Assembly: GCF_003952465.1 (NCBI RefSeq)
Contig: NZ_CP034448.1
Location: forward strand, 5,185,001 to 5,249,000
Length of the DNA: 64,000 nt
Source: Mesorhizobium sp. M1B.F.Ca.ET.045.04.1.1
GTDB taxonomy: Bacteria; Pseudomonadota; Alphaproteobacteria; Rhizobiales; Rhizobiaceae
Reading direction: 5' to 3'
Positions 51,939 to 62,973 of the stretch are shown piece after piece. The position numbers and the translations under genes are program-made. Numbering within the stretch: the stretch's first letter is position 1; every line of letters starts with the position of its first letter. The notes under the pieces are model-generated. The model made no database searches and was not told the origin of the DNA. It saw only the letters and a program-made list of their open reading frames with translations.

Positions 51939-53396
51939 ATGACCATACAAGGCGCATCGCCCGGCCTCTACAACGAGGATCTGGCTCCGGCAACGGTCAG
52001 GAACTGGGGACCGTTTTCGATCTTCAACGTCTGGACATCCGACGTCCACAGCCTCTGGGGCTACTATCTCGCCGCAAGTCTGTTCCTGTTCTGCGGCGGC
52101 TTCGTCAACTTCATCATCGCCATCGGCATCGGCTCGCTGATCATCTATTTCCTGATGAACCTTGTCGGCTATGCCGGCGTGAAGACCGGCGTGCCCTACC
52201 CCGTGCTTGCCCGCGCCTCCTTCGGCATCTGGGGCGCCAACATCCCGGCGCTGGTGCGGGCCGTCGTCGCCTGCTTCTGGTACGGCGCGCAGACGGCTGC
52301 GGCATCGGGCGCGATCGTCGCGCTGCTGACGCGGCTGCCATGGTTCAACGAATTCAACCAGACCTCGCACCTGCTCGGCCATTCCACCCTGGAAGTGATC
52401 TGCTTCGTCGTCATCTGGGCGCTGCAGCTCCTGATCATCCAGAAGGGCATGGAAACCGTGCGCCGCTTCCAGGATTGGGCCGGCCCCGCCGTGTGGGTGA
52501 TGATGCTGATCCTGGCGATCTATCTCTGCGTGAAGTCGGGTACCTTCGCCTTCACCAGCGACATCCCGATGGACGTGCTGCTCGACAAGACCAAGGACGC
52601 CGGCGTGCCCGGCGAGCCGGGTTCGTGGACGGCGCTGTTCGCGGTGGCGGCGATCTGGGTGACCTATTTCTCGGCGCTCTACCTCAACTTCTGCGACTTT
52701 GCCCGCTATGCGCCCGACAAGGCATCGCTGCGCAAGGGCAACATCTGGGGCCTGCCGGTCAATCTCATCCTGTTCTCGCTGGTCGCCGGCGTCACCACGA
52801 TCGCCGCCTACGACGTCTATCACGAGGTGCTGCTGCATCCCGACCAGATCTCGGCCAAATTCGATAGCTGGTTCCTGGCGGCTTTGGCGGCGCTGACCTT
52901 CGCGGTGGCGACGCTCGGCATCAACGTCGTGGCGAACTTCGTCTCGCCGGCCTTCGACTTCTCCAACGTCTTCCCGCGCCAGATCGACTTCAAGAAGGGC
53001 GGCTACATCGCAGCACTTATCGCACTGGTGCTCTATCCCTTCGCGCCTTGGGAAGGCAGTGCCGCTTCCTTCGTCAACATCATCGGCGCGACGATGGGGC
53101 CGATCTTCGGCGTGATGATGATCGACTACTACCTGATCCGCAAAAGCGAGGTCGACGTCGAGGCGCTCTACCGCGAAGACGGCGAGTTCCGCTTCCAGGG
53201 GGGCTGGCACGTCAACGCCTTCATCGCCGCCGGCATCGGCGCGATCTTCTCCTCGATCCTGCCGAACTTCACCAGCTGGCTGCCGTCCTGGTGGGGCGTC
53301 TACGGCTGGTTCTTCGGCGTGGCGATCGCGGGCGCCGTCTACTACGTCCTGCGCACGATGGCGCTGGGCGCCGGGGCGAAGACGGTGAAGGCTTGA
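51939..53396 (+). CDS. NCS1-family nucleobase/hydantoin:cation symporter
   Basis: A 485-residue permease with twelve transmembrane helices, typical of NCS1 importers. The signature NEDLAPATVRNWGPFSIFNVWTSDVHSLWGYY at the N-terminus matches the Mhp1/allantoin/cytosine class. The Trp and Asn residues of that stretch contribute to the substrate pocket. The substrate (allantoin, hydantoin, uracil or cytosine) cannot be fixed, and no catabolic gene lies next to it. Confidence 0.93.
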   Translation: MTIQGASPGLYNEDLAPATVRNWGPFSIFNVWTSDVHSLWGYYLAASLFLFCGGFVNFIIAIGIGSLIIYFLMNLVGYAGVKTGVPYPVLARASFGIWGANIPALVRAVVACFWYGAQTAAASGAIVALLTRLPWFNEFNQTSHLLGHSTLEVICFVVIWALQLLIIQKGMETVRRFQDWAGPAVWVMMLILAIYLCVKSGTFAFTSDIPMDVLLDKTKDAGVPGEPGSWTALFAVAAIWVTYFSALYLNFCDFARYAPDKASLRKGNIWGLPVNLILFSLVAGVTTIAAYDVYHEVLLHPDQISAKFDSWFLAALAALTFAVATLGINVVANFVSPAFDFSNVFPRQIDFKKGGYIAALIALVLYPFAPWEGSAASFVNIIGATMGPIFGVMMIDYYLIRKSEVDVEALYREDGEFRFQGGWHVNAFIAAGIGAIFSSILPNFTSWLPSWWGVYGWFFGVAIAGAVYYVLRTMALGAGAKTVKA

Positions 53397-53441
53397 AGAG
53401 AAGGCAGTAGGCGTTAGGCAATAGGGAATAGAGAACGCATC

Positions 53442-53467
53442 CCTACTGCCTACTGCCTACTGCCTAC
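53442..53467. repeat. Tandem 7-bp repeat (CCTACTG, about 3.7 copies)
   Basis: Three exact CCTACTG units and a partial fourth. An inverted GGCAGTAGG at 53403-53411 can pair with it. The array overlaps the stop codon of the DUF1697 gene, in the short gap after the NCS1 gene. Length variation between strains is possible. Confidence 0.85.
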
Positions 53468-54003
53468 TTTCCCACCATCTCAGCCAGCCTGCGCACGGTG
53501 TTCCAGTTGCGCGCGGTGCCTGTCCCCATGCGTTTGTGATTGGCGGCCGCGAGCAGCCGCGAGCTTGGCCGCTGGCGCGAAAACACGAGCCAGATATCGC
53601 CGCCGACCAAAAGCACCTTCTCGTCTTCAGCAGCACGGGCCTGAAGCGCTGATAGGGCATCCGTCGGTGCAGGCTCGCGCATGACGCGCACGGCGACCTG
53701 GTCGCCGGCGGCCGCGGACTCGGCCGGAAACGGATTGCCGGCCGTAAGCTTCAGCCAGTCCTCGGCACCGCGCACGATGATGTCGACATGGCGGCCGAAG
53801 GTCTCTTCGAACGCCTTTTCCAGTCGCCGCTCCAGATCGGAAATTTTGGTCGTCCGCGCCTCGAAGACCAGATTGCCGGTCGCCACCAGCGTGCGGACAT
53901 TCTTCAGCCCAAGGCCTTCGGCCATCGCCTTGAGGTCCGACATGACGACCCGCCGCCCCTCGCCCAAGAGAATGCTGTAGAGCAGCGCGACATAGGTCCG
54001 CAT
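53464..54003 (-). CDS. DUF1697 protein
   Basis: A 179-residue protein. The N-terminal YVALLYSILLGEGRRVVMSDLKAMAEGLGLKNVRTLVATGNLVFEA is the DUF1697 hallmark. A ferredoxin-like fold is expected. The ATG at 54003 was chosen because the family starts with this strand; the ribosome site is weak. It follows pyrG by 20 bp on the same strand. The function is unknown. Confidence 0.9.
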   Translation of the reverse strand: MRTYVALLYSILLGEGRRVVMSDLKAMAEGLGLKNVRTLVATGNLVFEARTTKISDLERRLEKAFEETFGRHVDIIVRGAEDWLKLTAGNPFPAESAAAGDQVAVRVMREPAPTDALSALQARAAEDEKVLLVGGDIWLVFSRQRPSSRLLAAANHKRMGTGTARNWNTVRRLAEMVGK

Positions 54004-54023
54004 GGCCGGTCCAGCCAAACGGC

Positions 54024-55652
<1,629 letters not shown>

Positions 55653-55765
55653 GGGAGTCATCGCTTAACGCGGCCTGATTGATTCCGCCAGAGAAAAAAC
55701 CGCCGCGAAGGCTTTTTCCCAAGATGGCGCCGGTGCCCGTGACAGGCGATTTGCTTATGTCAAAA

Positions 55766-55794
55766 CGAAAGGGCCGGCGGTGCCGGCCCTTTCG
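55766..55794 (-). terminator. Rho-independent terminator downstream of the L,D-transpeptidase
   Basis: CGAAAGGGCCGGC, loop ACC (minus strand), GCCGGCCCTTTCG, then TTTTG on the minus strand. A perfect 13-bp stem with a T-tract reading in the direction of the transpeptidase gene, located before pyrG. Confidence 0.85.
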
Positions 55795-55820
55795 GCAGTT
55801 GTTCGAACGCGTCAGATGAT

Positions 55821-55858
55821 GACGACTGGGTCGTTATATAGGTAACGACCTTGTCGTC
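55821..55858. terminator. Second hairpin at the transpeptidase stop codon
   Basis: GACGACTGGGTCGTTA pairs with TAACGACCTTGTCGTC with one bulge. It overlaps the stop codon of the transpeptidase and lies 27 bp before the stronger terminator, making a two-hairpin end. Confidence 0.6.
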
Positions 55859-56981
55859 AGATAATAACAACCTTGGTGCCGATCTTGACGCGGCTGTAAA
55901 GATCCATGACGTGCTCGTTGATCATGCGGAAGCAGCCGTTGGAGGCGCTGGTTCCGATCGATTGCGGCGCAATGGTGCCGTGGATGCGCAGATGCGTGTC
56001 CTTCTTGCCGTCATAGAGATAGATGGCGCGCGCGCCGAGCGGATTCTCGCCGCCGCCGGGCATGCCGTCCTTGTATTGGCCATAGTGCTTCGGCTCGCGC
56101 TTCTGCATGTCGAGCGTCGGGATCCAGCGCGGCCACTCCTGCTTGTCGCCGACCGCCACGGTGCCCTTGAACTGCAGGCCTTCGCGGCCGACCGCTATGG
56201 CATAGCGGCGTGCGGTGGAAAACGATTCGACGAGGTAGAGGCGGCGCGCGCTGGTGTCGATGACGATCGTGCCCGGCTCATAGCCGGTGAACGTAACGTC
56301 CTGCGGCACAAACTCCGGCTTCACCTTGAACGGCCTCTTGGCATCCTTCCTGGCGAGCGCCGAATCGAGCGCGCGGGTCTCGGGAAGATAGCTGATCGAG
56401 GATACCGACTGGCCGCCGAACAGGCCGGCGAACAGCCCGCCACCGCTGGTCTGCTTTTGTCCCGGCTGCTCGCTGCGCAGCTCGCCGTTGTTGCCGGTGG
56501 CCGCGATGTTCATGGCTTCATCCGAGATTGGTTCGTCGGTCTGGATCGGCGCAATCGGCGCAAGGGGCTCGAGCGGCGCGATGATCTTGACGGTCTTCTT
56601 CACCGGCCTGGCGTCGGCCATTTCCGACGATGCTGCCGCCCCCTTCTTGGCAAGCCATTCCTGGCGAGCCGCGTCGGCCTTGGCCTTGGCCGCCTCGCGC
56701 ATCGCCAGCTTGCGGGCTTCGAGCGCCTTTTCCTTGGCCGCTTCCTTGTCGGCCACGATCTTGGCCTCGAGCTTCTTGATCTGCGCGAGGTCGTCCGAAG
56801 TCGGGTTTTTCTTCTTCTTGAGAAGCTTCAGCTGCGATGCGTCGCTCTTGGCGACGACGGGAATTGCGTCGGTCTTCTCTACCGACGGCGAAGCGGCCAG
56901 GTTTGCCGGCGAGGCAAAGGCCGCGGACCCCATGCCGAATACGGCACAGAATCCCAAAAGGATGAAGCTGCGAAGCTGCAT
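55857..56981 (-). CDS. L,D-transpeptidase (ErfK/YbiS type) with a charged linker
   Basis: A 374-residue exported enzyme. Signal peptide to about residue 24 (AAFASPA), then a Lys/Ala-rich coiled region (about 55-125), a linker and the YkuD catalytic domain. The active-site motif is SNGCFRM with Cys350, preceded by LRIHGT with the conserved His. It may anchor outer-membrane proteins to peptidoglycan or make 3-3 crosslinks. The start is the ATG at 56981. Confidence 0.92.
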   Translation of the reverse strand: MQLRSFILLGFCAVFGMGSAAFASPANLAASPSVEKTDAIPVVAKSDASQLKLLKKKKNPTSDDLAQIKKLEAKIVADKEAAKEKALEARKLAMREAAKAKADAARQEWLAKKGAAASSEMADARPVKKTVKIIAPLEPLAPIAPIQTDEPISDEAMNIAATGNNGELRSEQPGQKQTSGGGLFAGLFGGQSVSSISYLPETRALDSALARKDAKRPFKVKPEFVPQDVTFTGYEPGTIVIDTSARRLYLVESFSTARRYAIAVGREGLQFKGTVAVGDKQEWPRWIPTLDMQKREPKHYGQYKDGMPGGGENPLGARAIYLYDGKKDTHLRIHGTIAPQSIGTSASNGCFRMINEHVMDLYSRVKIGTKVVII

Positions 56982-57194
56982 GGCGAAGATCCGATTTTCT
57001 ATGCTAGTTGCCCACGGCGTCGCCCCGGCGCCCCCCAAGGACGCCGAATAGTGCCGCGCGCAATCTATAATCGATTAGCCGTAGGCCGCTCAAGCTGAGC
57101 GACAGGCTACGCCCGGTTGAATCTTCGTGATCAAGCAGCATTTGCCGCGACTGTGTTCAAAGAACAACAGATCGCTGCGGCAATGCTTGCCCGG

Positions 57195-57698
57195 CTACTG
57201 GTTCGGAACCTGCGGGGTGACCGGCAAGGTGACGCCATTCGCGGCCGGCGGCGTGGTCGGATTGGCGGGCGACGGCGTGGCGGGAGCGGTGGCCGGAGCC
57301 GTGGTCGGGCCGCCACTGGACAGCGGAGTGGTCGTTGTCGTGCCACCCGACGGAACCGCGGGCGTGGTGCCGCCTGCCGGCGCTGCGGGCTGCGAGCCAC
57401 CCACCGGACCGTTGGCGCCGGGCAACTGGTTGAGCACGCCGCCGGCAGGCGCGCGGTCGAGGATGTCGATCGGCTTCTCGCCGTAGCGGGCGAGGATGGA
57501 GAGCGCAAGCGAGGTCACGAAGAACGCCGCGGCCAGGATCGCGGTCGCGCGGGTGAGCGCATTGGCGGCGCCCCGCGCCGTCATGAAACCGGACCCGCCG
57601 CCGATGCCGAGACCGCCGCCTTCGGAGCGCTGCAGTAGCACCACGCCGACAAGGGCGAGCACGACCATGAGGTGAACGACGATCAGTACGGTTTCCAT
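57195..57698 (-). CDS. secG: Protein translocase subunit SecG
   Basis: A 167-residue SecG with two transmembrane helices: VLIVVHLMVVLALVGVVLLQ, the conserved GGGSGFMTARGAANALTR loop, then AILAAAFFVTSLALSILA. The long Pro/Thr/Gly-rich C-terminal tail is common in rhizobia. It lies after tpiA on the same strand, a typical alphaproteobacterial order. Confidence 0.95.
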   Translation of the reverse strand: METVLIVVHLMVVLALVGVVLLQRSEGGGLGIGGGSGFMTARGAANALTRATAILAAAFFVTSLALSILARYGEKPIDILDRAPAGGVLNQLPGANGPVGGSQPAAPAGGTTPAVPSGGTTTTTPLSSGGPTTAPATAPATPSPANPTTPPAANGVTLPVTPQVPNQ

Positions 57699-57861
57699 AA
57701 TTTATCCTGGCGAGGCCTTGCGCGGCCGCGCATACGACCGGTGATTTGGAGGCGGCTCCTTACAATGCTTTGATGGCATTTCCAAGCCTGCGGCCGGAAT
57801 ATGGGAAGCAAGACAGCCTTTGCAACGGCCCGGCCCGCCTCCCTGCCACCTCGGGCCGCGG

Positions 57862-58629
57862 CTATGAAACGTTCATATAGGCTTCCGCGATGGCGAGGAA
57901 GTCGGCCGCCTTCAGGCTTGCGCCGCCGACCAGCGCGCCATCGACATTCTCGACGCCAAGCAGTTCCACCGCATTGGAAGGCTTGACCGAACCGCCATAG
58001 AGAATGCGCATCTTGGCCGCGGTATCGCCGAGCAGCGCGGTGAGCTTGCCGCGGATATGCGCATGTGCCTCGGCGACGTCGGCTGCGGTCGGCGTCAGGC
58101 CGGTGCCGATGGCCCAGACCGGCTCATAGGCAATGATGGTGTTGGCGGCGGTGGCGCTCGGCGGCACGGACCCGTCGAGCTGACGCGACAGGATATCGAG
58201 CGTCGCGCCTGCCTCGCGCTCGGCGCGCGTTTCGCCGATGCAGATGATGGCCACCAGCCCTGCCCGCCATGCGGCCGACGCCTTGGCATGGACAATAGCG
58301 TCGTCCTCCCCGCCCTGCTCGCGGCGTTCGGAATGGCCGACGATGACGTGGCTGGCTCCGGCATCCTTCAGCATCTCGGCCGAAATGCAGCCGGTATAGG
58401 CGCCGCTTTCCTTGGGGTGGCAATCCTCGCCGCCGGCGCGGACGGGCGTGCGCGAAAGGATCTCGGCAGCCTGGTGAAGCAAGGTCGCCGGCACACAGAC
58501 CAGCGCTTCCGTCTCCGCATCGAGGCCGCTCATGAAACCGTTGCCGATCATCCTCAACTCGTTGAGCGAGGCGCTGGTGCCGTTCATTTTCCAGTTGCCG
58601 GCGACGAGCGGACGGATTCCAGGGGTCAT
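57862..58629 (-). CDS. tpiA: Triosephosphate isomerase
   Basis: A 255-residue TIM-barrel glycolytic enzyme. NWKMNG carries the catalytic Lys, GHSERR the catalytic His, and AYEPVWAIGTG the catalytic Glu and flexible loop. The ATG at 58629 fits the family start. It is divergent from ppiD. Confidence 0.97.
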   Translation of the reverse strand: MTPGIRPLVAGNWKMNGTSASLNELRMIGNGFMSGLDAETEALVCVPATLLHQAAEILSRTPVRAGGEDCHPKESGAYTGCISAEMLKDAGASHVIVGHSERREQGGEDDAIVHAKASAAWRAGLVAIICIGETRAEREAGATLDILSRQLDGSVPPSATAANTIIAYEPVWAIGTGLTPTAADVAEAHAHIRGKLTALLGDTAAKMRILYGGSVKPSNAVELLGVENVDGALVGGASLKAADFLAIAEAYMNVS

Positions 58630-58773
58630 GGGGTCAGGTTCTCCAGGCGACATAAGGCAGCGCCCTCACTACCAAAATCAGGCCACAAAGCAATCGACAG
58701 TGGCCCGGAAGGACGCTATTGCGCTTGTTTCAGACTCGGCGCATGCGAAAATGCGCAAAAATCGGAAGTAGGC

Positions 58774-60666
58774 ATGCTTGGTTTATTGAGAAGCGCGGCG
58801 GGCACCTGGGTCGCGAAGGCGTTGCTGTCCCTCCTGGTGGTGAGCTTTGCCGTCTGGGGCATTTCCGGGCGCCTGTCAGGAACGTTGGGCGGTCATCATT
58901 CGGTGATCACGGCCGGCGGCACGACGGTTTCGATCAACGAATACCGCTTCGCCTACGATCGCCAGATCAACCTTTTGTCACAGCAATATGGCCAGCGCAT
59001 CACGCAGGAGCAGGCCAACCTGCTCGGCCTCGACAACCAGGTTCTGGCGCAGCTCGTTTCGGGCGCCGTGCTCGACGAGCAGGCCCGCAAGCTCGGGCTT
59101 GGCTTTTCCAAGGACAGCTTGGCCGAATTGACACACCAAGAACCAGCTTTCAGGGGCCCAAGCGGCCAGTTCGATCTCCGGGTGTTTGAGGCCAGGCTTC
59201 GCGAGCTCGGTATACGACCTGAAGACTATCTCAGGAATCGTTCTCAGGTGGCCAAGCGCCAGCAGATCGTCGAGGCAATCTCCGACGGCCTCAAGGCGCC
59301 GCAGACCTTCCTGAAGGCGGTCGCGCTCTATCGCGGCGAGGACCGCACGATCGACTATCTCGTCCTGCCGAAGACATTGGTGCAGCCGATCGAAGCGCCG
59401 TCCGACAGCGCGCTGAAAACCTATTTCGAAGCCAACAAGAAGAACTACGCCGCACCGGAATACCGCAAATTCTCCTATATCCGGTTGGAGCCGCAGGACA
59501 TCATGGACCCGACGGCGGTGACCGACAGCCAAGTCGCCGACGACTACAACAAGAACAAGGCGCGCTACACCACGCCTGAAATGCGCACGATCGAACAGCT
59601 GGTGTTCAAGACGCCGGATGCGGCCAAGGCGGCATATGATTCCCTGAAAACCGGCGCCACCTTCGACAAGATCGTCACCGCCGAAGGCAAGACCCAGGCC
59701 GATACGCTGCTCGGCACGCTGGCCAAGGACAAGATCGTCGACAAGGCGGTGGCCGACGCGGCCTTCTCGCTCAATGTCAACGAGGTCAGCCCGGTGGTCC
59801 AGGGCGCCTTCGGCCCGGTGCTGCTGCGCGTCACCGAGATCAAGCCGCAAGTGGTGAAGGCGCTTTCGGAAGTGTCGGATCAGATCCGCAAGGATCTGGC
59901 GCTCGGCGAGGCTAGCCGCATCCTGCTCGACGTGCACGACAGCTACGAGGACACCCGCGCTTCGGGCGCCTCGCTTGCTCAGGCCGCCGAAAAGCTGAAG
60001 CTCAAGGTCGTCACCATCGACGCCATCGACCGCACCGGCCAGCGGCCGGACGGCACGATCGTCAACGACCTGCCGCAATCGGCCGATCTCATCAAGGCGG
60101 TCTTCGAGGCCGAGCCGAACCAGGAAAACGAAGGCCTGACCACCGCCGACAACGGCTTCGTCTTCTATGAAGTCCAGTCGATCACGCCGGCGCGCGACCG
60201 CACGCTGGACGAGGTTCGCCAGAAGGTGGCGGCCGACTGGACGGCCGCCGAGACCGACAAGCAGCTCGACGCGAAGGCTGAGGAGCTGGAAAAGCGCCTG
60301 AAGGCCGGCACGACGCTCGACGTGATCGCGGGCGAGCTGAAGCTCGAGAAGCAGACCAAGCGCGGCTTGAAGCGGGAAGCCGACGATGCCGACTTCGGCA
60401 AGGAAGGTGCCGCGGCCATGTTCGGCGTCGGCGAAGGCGGCACGGGCCTGATCCCCTCGCCCACCGGCGATGGCCAGATCCTGTTCAAGGTCGCCGAAGT
60501 CTTCGAGCCGGCCGGCGCCGACGGCAGCTCGGTTCCCGACGATGCGCAGAAATCCTTCAGCGCCGGCATGTCCGACGACCTGCTCGACCAGCTGGTGGCG
60601 CAACTGCAGTCGCAATACGAAGTTCGCATCGATCCGTCCGCCGTTTCCCAGGCACAGACCCGATGA
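58774..60666 (+). CDS. ppiD: Peptidyl-prolyl isomerase PpiD-like periplasmic chaperone
   Basis: A 630-residue membrane-anchored foldase. One N-terminal helix (WVAKALLSLLVVSFAVWGIS) is followed by a SurA-like chaperone domain and a parvulin domain (RTIEQLVFKTPDAAKAAYDSL). The frame is open from 58057, but the ATG at 58774 with GGAAGTAGGC is the start. It heads the run ppiD-trpD-trpC-moaC-moeA, which is conserved in rhizobia. Confidence 0.93.
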   Translation: MLGLLRSAAGTWVAKALLSLLVVSFAVWGISGRLSGTLGGHHSVITAGGTTVSINEYRFAYDRQINLLSQQYGQRITQEQANLLGLDNQVLAQLVSGAVLDEQARKLGLGFSKDSLAELTHQEPAFRGPSGQFDLRVFEARLRELGIRPEDYLRNRSQVAKRQQIVEAISDGLKAPQTFLKAVALYRGEDRTIDYLVLPKTLVQPIEAPSDSALKTYFEANKKNYAAPEYRKFSYIRLEPQDIMDPTAVTDSQVADDYNKNKARYTTPEMRTIEQLVFKTPDAAKAAYDSLKTGATFDKIVTAEGKTQADTLLGTLAKDKIVDKAVADAAFSLNVNEVSPVVQGAFGPVLLRVTEIKPQVVKALSEVSDQIRKDLALGEASRILLDVHDSYEDTRASGASLAQAAEKLKLKVVTIDAIDRTGQRPDGTIVNDLPQSADLIKAVFEAEPNQENEGLTTADNGFVFYEVQSITPARDRTLDEVRQKVAADWTAAETDKQLDAKAEELEKRLKAGTTLDVIAGELKLEKQTKRGLKREADDADFGKEGAAAMFGVGEGGTGLIPSPTGDGQILFKVAEVFEPAGADGSSVPDDAQKSFSAGMSDDLLDQLVAQLQSQYEVRIDPSAVSQAQTR

Positions 60667-61673
60667 GCGCTCTCAAGACACACATAGCCAAGGTCGCCAC
60701 CGGCAGCGCGCTCTCCTTCGAGGAAGCGCGCGAGGCTTTCGACATCATCATGTCGGGCGACGCGACGCCGGGCCAGATCGGCGGCTTCCTGATGGCGCTG
60801 CGCGTGCGCGGCGAGGCGGTAAGCGAAATCTCCGGCGCCGTCGCCACGATGCGCGCCAAGATGCTGCGCGTCGAAGCCCCGCTCGGCGCCATCGACATCG
60901 TCGGCACCGGCGGCGACAACTCGCACTCGGTCAACATCTCGACCGCCTCGGCCTTCGTCATTGCGGCGGCCGGCGTTCCGGTCGCCAAGCACGGCAATCG
61001 CGGCCTTTCCTCGCTGACAGGTTCGGCCGATGTGCTGATGGCGCTCGGCGTCAAGATCGACATTCCGCCGGAAACAATCAGCCGCTGCATCCACGAGGCG
61101 GGCGTCGGTTTCATGTTCGCGCCGGCGCATCACCCTGCGATGAAGCATGTGGGCCCGATCCGGGGCGAGCTCGGCACGCGCACCATCTTCAACCTGCTCG
61201 GACCGCTGTCCAACCCGGCCGGCGTCAGCCGCCAGATGGTCGGCGTCTTCCTGCCGGAATGGATCACGCCGGTGGCCGAGACGCTGAAGGCGCTTGGCGC
61301 CGATCACGCCTGGGTCGTGCATGGCGACGGCTACGACGAGATCACCACCACCGGCGAGACTCAAGTTGCCGAGCTCGCCGGCGGAGAAATCCGCAACTTC
61401 ACGCTCACTCCGGAAGCGGTGGGACTGAAGCGGCACAGCAAGGAAGAGCTGCGCGGCGGCGATGCGGCCTATAACGCCACGGCATTACGCGATATGCTGG
61501 GCGGTGCTGCCGGCGCCTATCGCGACACGGTGCTGATGAATGCTGGCGCCGGGCTGGTGGTGGCCGGCAAGGCGACGACGCTCGCCGACGGCATTGAAGC
61601 AGCCGCGCAAGCCATCGACAGCGGCCGGGCGCTCGCGGTGCTCGATAAGCTCATCGAAATCTCGAACGGTTAG
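60663..61673 (+). CDS. trpD: Anthranilate phosphoribosyltransferase
   Basis: A 336-residue enzyme of tryptophan synthesis joining anthranilate to phosphoribosyl pyrophosphate. Motifs: DIVGTGGDNSHSVNIST at 77-93, KHGNRGLSS and NLLGPLSNPAG. It overlaps ppiD by four bases (ATGA) and is 4 bp from trpC. Confidence 0.97.
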   Translation: MSALKTHIAKVATGSALSFEEAREAFDIIMSGDATPGQIGGFLMALRVRGEAVSEISGAVATMRAKMLRVEAPLGAIDIVGTGGDNSHSVNISTASAFVIAAAGVPVAKHGNRGLSSLTGSADVLMALGVKIDIPPETISRCIHEAGVGFMFAPAHHPAMKHVGPIRGELGTRTIFNLLGPLSNPAGVSRQMVGVFLPEWITPVAETLKALGADHAWVVHGDGYDEITTTGETQVAELAGGEIRNFTLTPEAVGLKRHSKEELRGGDAAYNATALRDMLGGAAGAYRDTVLMNAGAGLVVAGKATTLADGIEAAAQAIDSGRALAVLDKLIEISNG

Positions 61674-61677
61674 AACT

Positions 61678-62490
61678 TTGTCCGATATCCTGCGCAAGAT
61701 CGAAGCTTATAAGCGCCAAGAGATCGCCGCGGCGAAGCTCAGCGTGCCGCTTGCCGAGATCAAGGCGGAGGCCAAGGATGCCGAGCCACCGCGCGGCTTC
61801 CTCGCGGCGCTCGAGGCCAAGCGGAAGGCCGGCGGCTTCGCGCTGATAGCCGAGATCAAGAAGGCGAGCCCGTCCAAGGGCCTGATCCGCGCCGACTTCG
61901 ACCCGCCGGCGCTCGCCAGGGCCTATCAACAGGGGGGAGCGGCCTGCCTTTCGGTGCTGACCGACGCTCCGTCCTTCCAGGGCGCGCCCGCTTTCCTGAC
62001 CGCCGCGCGCGCCGCCGTCAGCCTGCCCGCTCTGCGCAAGGATTTCCTGTTCGATCCGTACCAGGTTTACGAGGCCCGGGCCTGGGGCGCGGACGCGATC
62101 CTCATCATCATGGCAAGCGTCGACGATGCGCTGGCTAGCGAGCTCGAAGCGACGGCCTTCGATCTCGGCATGGACGCGCTGGTCGAAGTGCATGACGAGA
62201 AGGAGATGGAGCGCGCGCTTCGCCTCTCGTCGCGGCTGATCGGCATCAACAACCGCGATCTGAGAACCTTCGAGACCAGCCTCGACGTTTCCGAGCGGAT
62301 CGCCGCCATGGTGCCGGCGGACCGGCTGCTTGTCAGCGAAAGCGGCATCTTCACCCATCAGGATTGCCGTCGGCTGGAAAAGAGCAGGATCGGCACCTTT
62401 CTCGTCGGCGAGAGCCTGATGCGGCAGGCCGACGTGGCGGCCGCGACCTCGCTTCTGCTGACGGGCAAGGCGCCGGCCGAGGCCGTTTGA
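61678..62490 (+). CDS. trpC: Indole-3-glycerol phosphate synthase
   Basis: A 270-residue TIM-barrel enzyme, the next step in tryptophan synthesis. FALIAEIKKASPSKGLI carries the catalytic Lys, followed by LRKDFLFDPYQ and IGINNRDLRTFE. The start is TTG at 61678, since rhizobial TrpC begins MSDILRKIEAYK and no ATG lies nearby. Confidence 0.95.
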   Translation: MSDILRKIEAYKRQEIAAAKLSVPLAEIKAEAKDAEPPRGFLAALEAKRKAGGFALIAEIKKASPSKGLIRADFDPPALARAYQQGGAACLSVLTDAPSFQGAPAFLTAARAAVSLPALRKDFLFDPYQVYEARAWGADAILIIMASVDDALASELEATAFDLGMDALVEVHDEKEMERALRLSSRLIGINNRDLRTFETSLDVSERIAAMVPADRLLVSESGIFTHQDCRRLEKSRIGTFLVGESLMRQADVAAATSLLLTGKAPAEAV

Positions 62491-62492
62491 CG

Positions 62493-62972
62493 ATGCCTGC
62501 CCTCACCCATCTCGGCGCCAAGGGCGAAGCCAACATGGTCGATGTCGGCGACAAGGCCGAGACGACACGCACGGCAATCGCCGAAGGTTTTGTCACCATG
62601 CAGCCGCAAACGCTGGAGATGATCCTGGCCGGCGACGCCAAGAAGGGTGACGTGCTGGGCACCGCGCGCATCGCCGGCATCATGGCGGCCAAGAAGACAC
62701 ATGAACTCGTTCCGCTCTGCCACCCGTTACTCCTGACCAAGGTTGCGGTCGATATCGAGCCCGACCGCGCGCTGCCCGGCCTGAAGGTGACCGCGCTTGC
62801 TCGCGTCACCGGCAAGACGGGCGTGGAGATGGAGGCGCTGACCGCGGCGTCGGTCGCGTGCCTCACCATCTACGACATGGCCAAGGCGGCGGACCGCGCC
62901 ATGGTGATTTCCGGCATCAGGCTGGTCGAGAAGACCGGCGGCAAGTCGGGCGACTACAGGGCAGGTTCCTAA
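62493..62972 (+). CDS. moaC: Cyclic pyranopterin monophosphate synthase MoaC
   Basis: A 159-residue enzyme that converts the MoaA product to cyclic pyranopterin monophosphate. It shows the family stretches NMVDVGDKAETTRTA, KKTHELVPLCHPLLL and VEMEALTAASVACLTIYDM. It lies 2 bp after trpC and 1 bp before moeA. Confidence 0.97.
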   Translation: MPALTHLGAKGEANMVDVGDKAETTRTAIAEGFVTMQPQTLEMILAGDAKKGDVLGTARIAGIMAAKKTHELVPLCHPLLLTKVAVDIEPDRALPGLKVTALARVTGKTGVEMEALTAASVACLTIYDMAKAADRAMVISGIRLVEKTGGKSGDYRAGS

Positions 62973-62973
62973 G

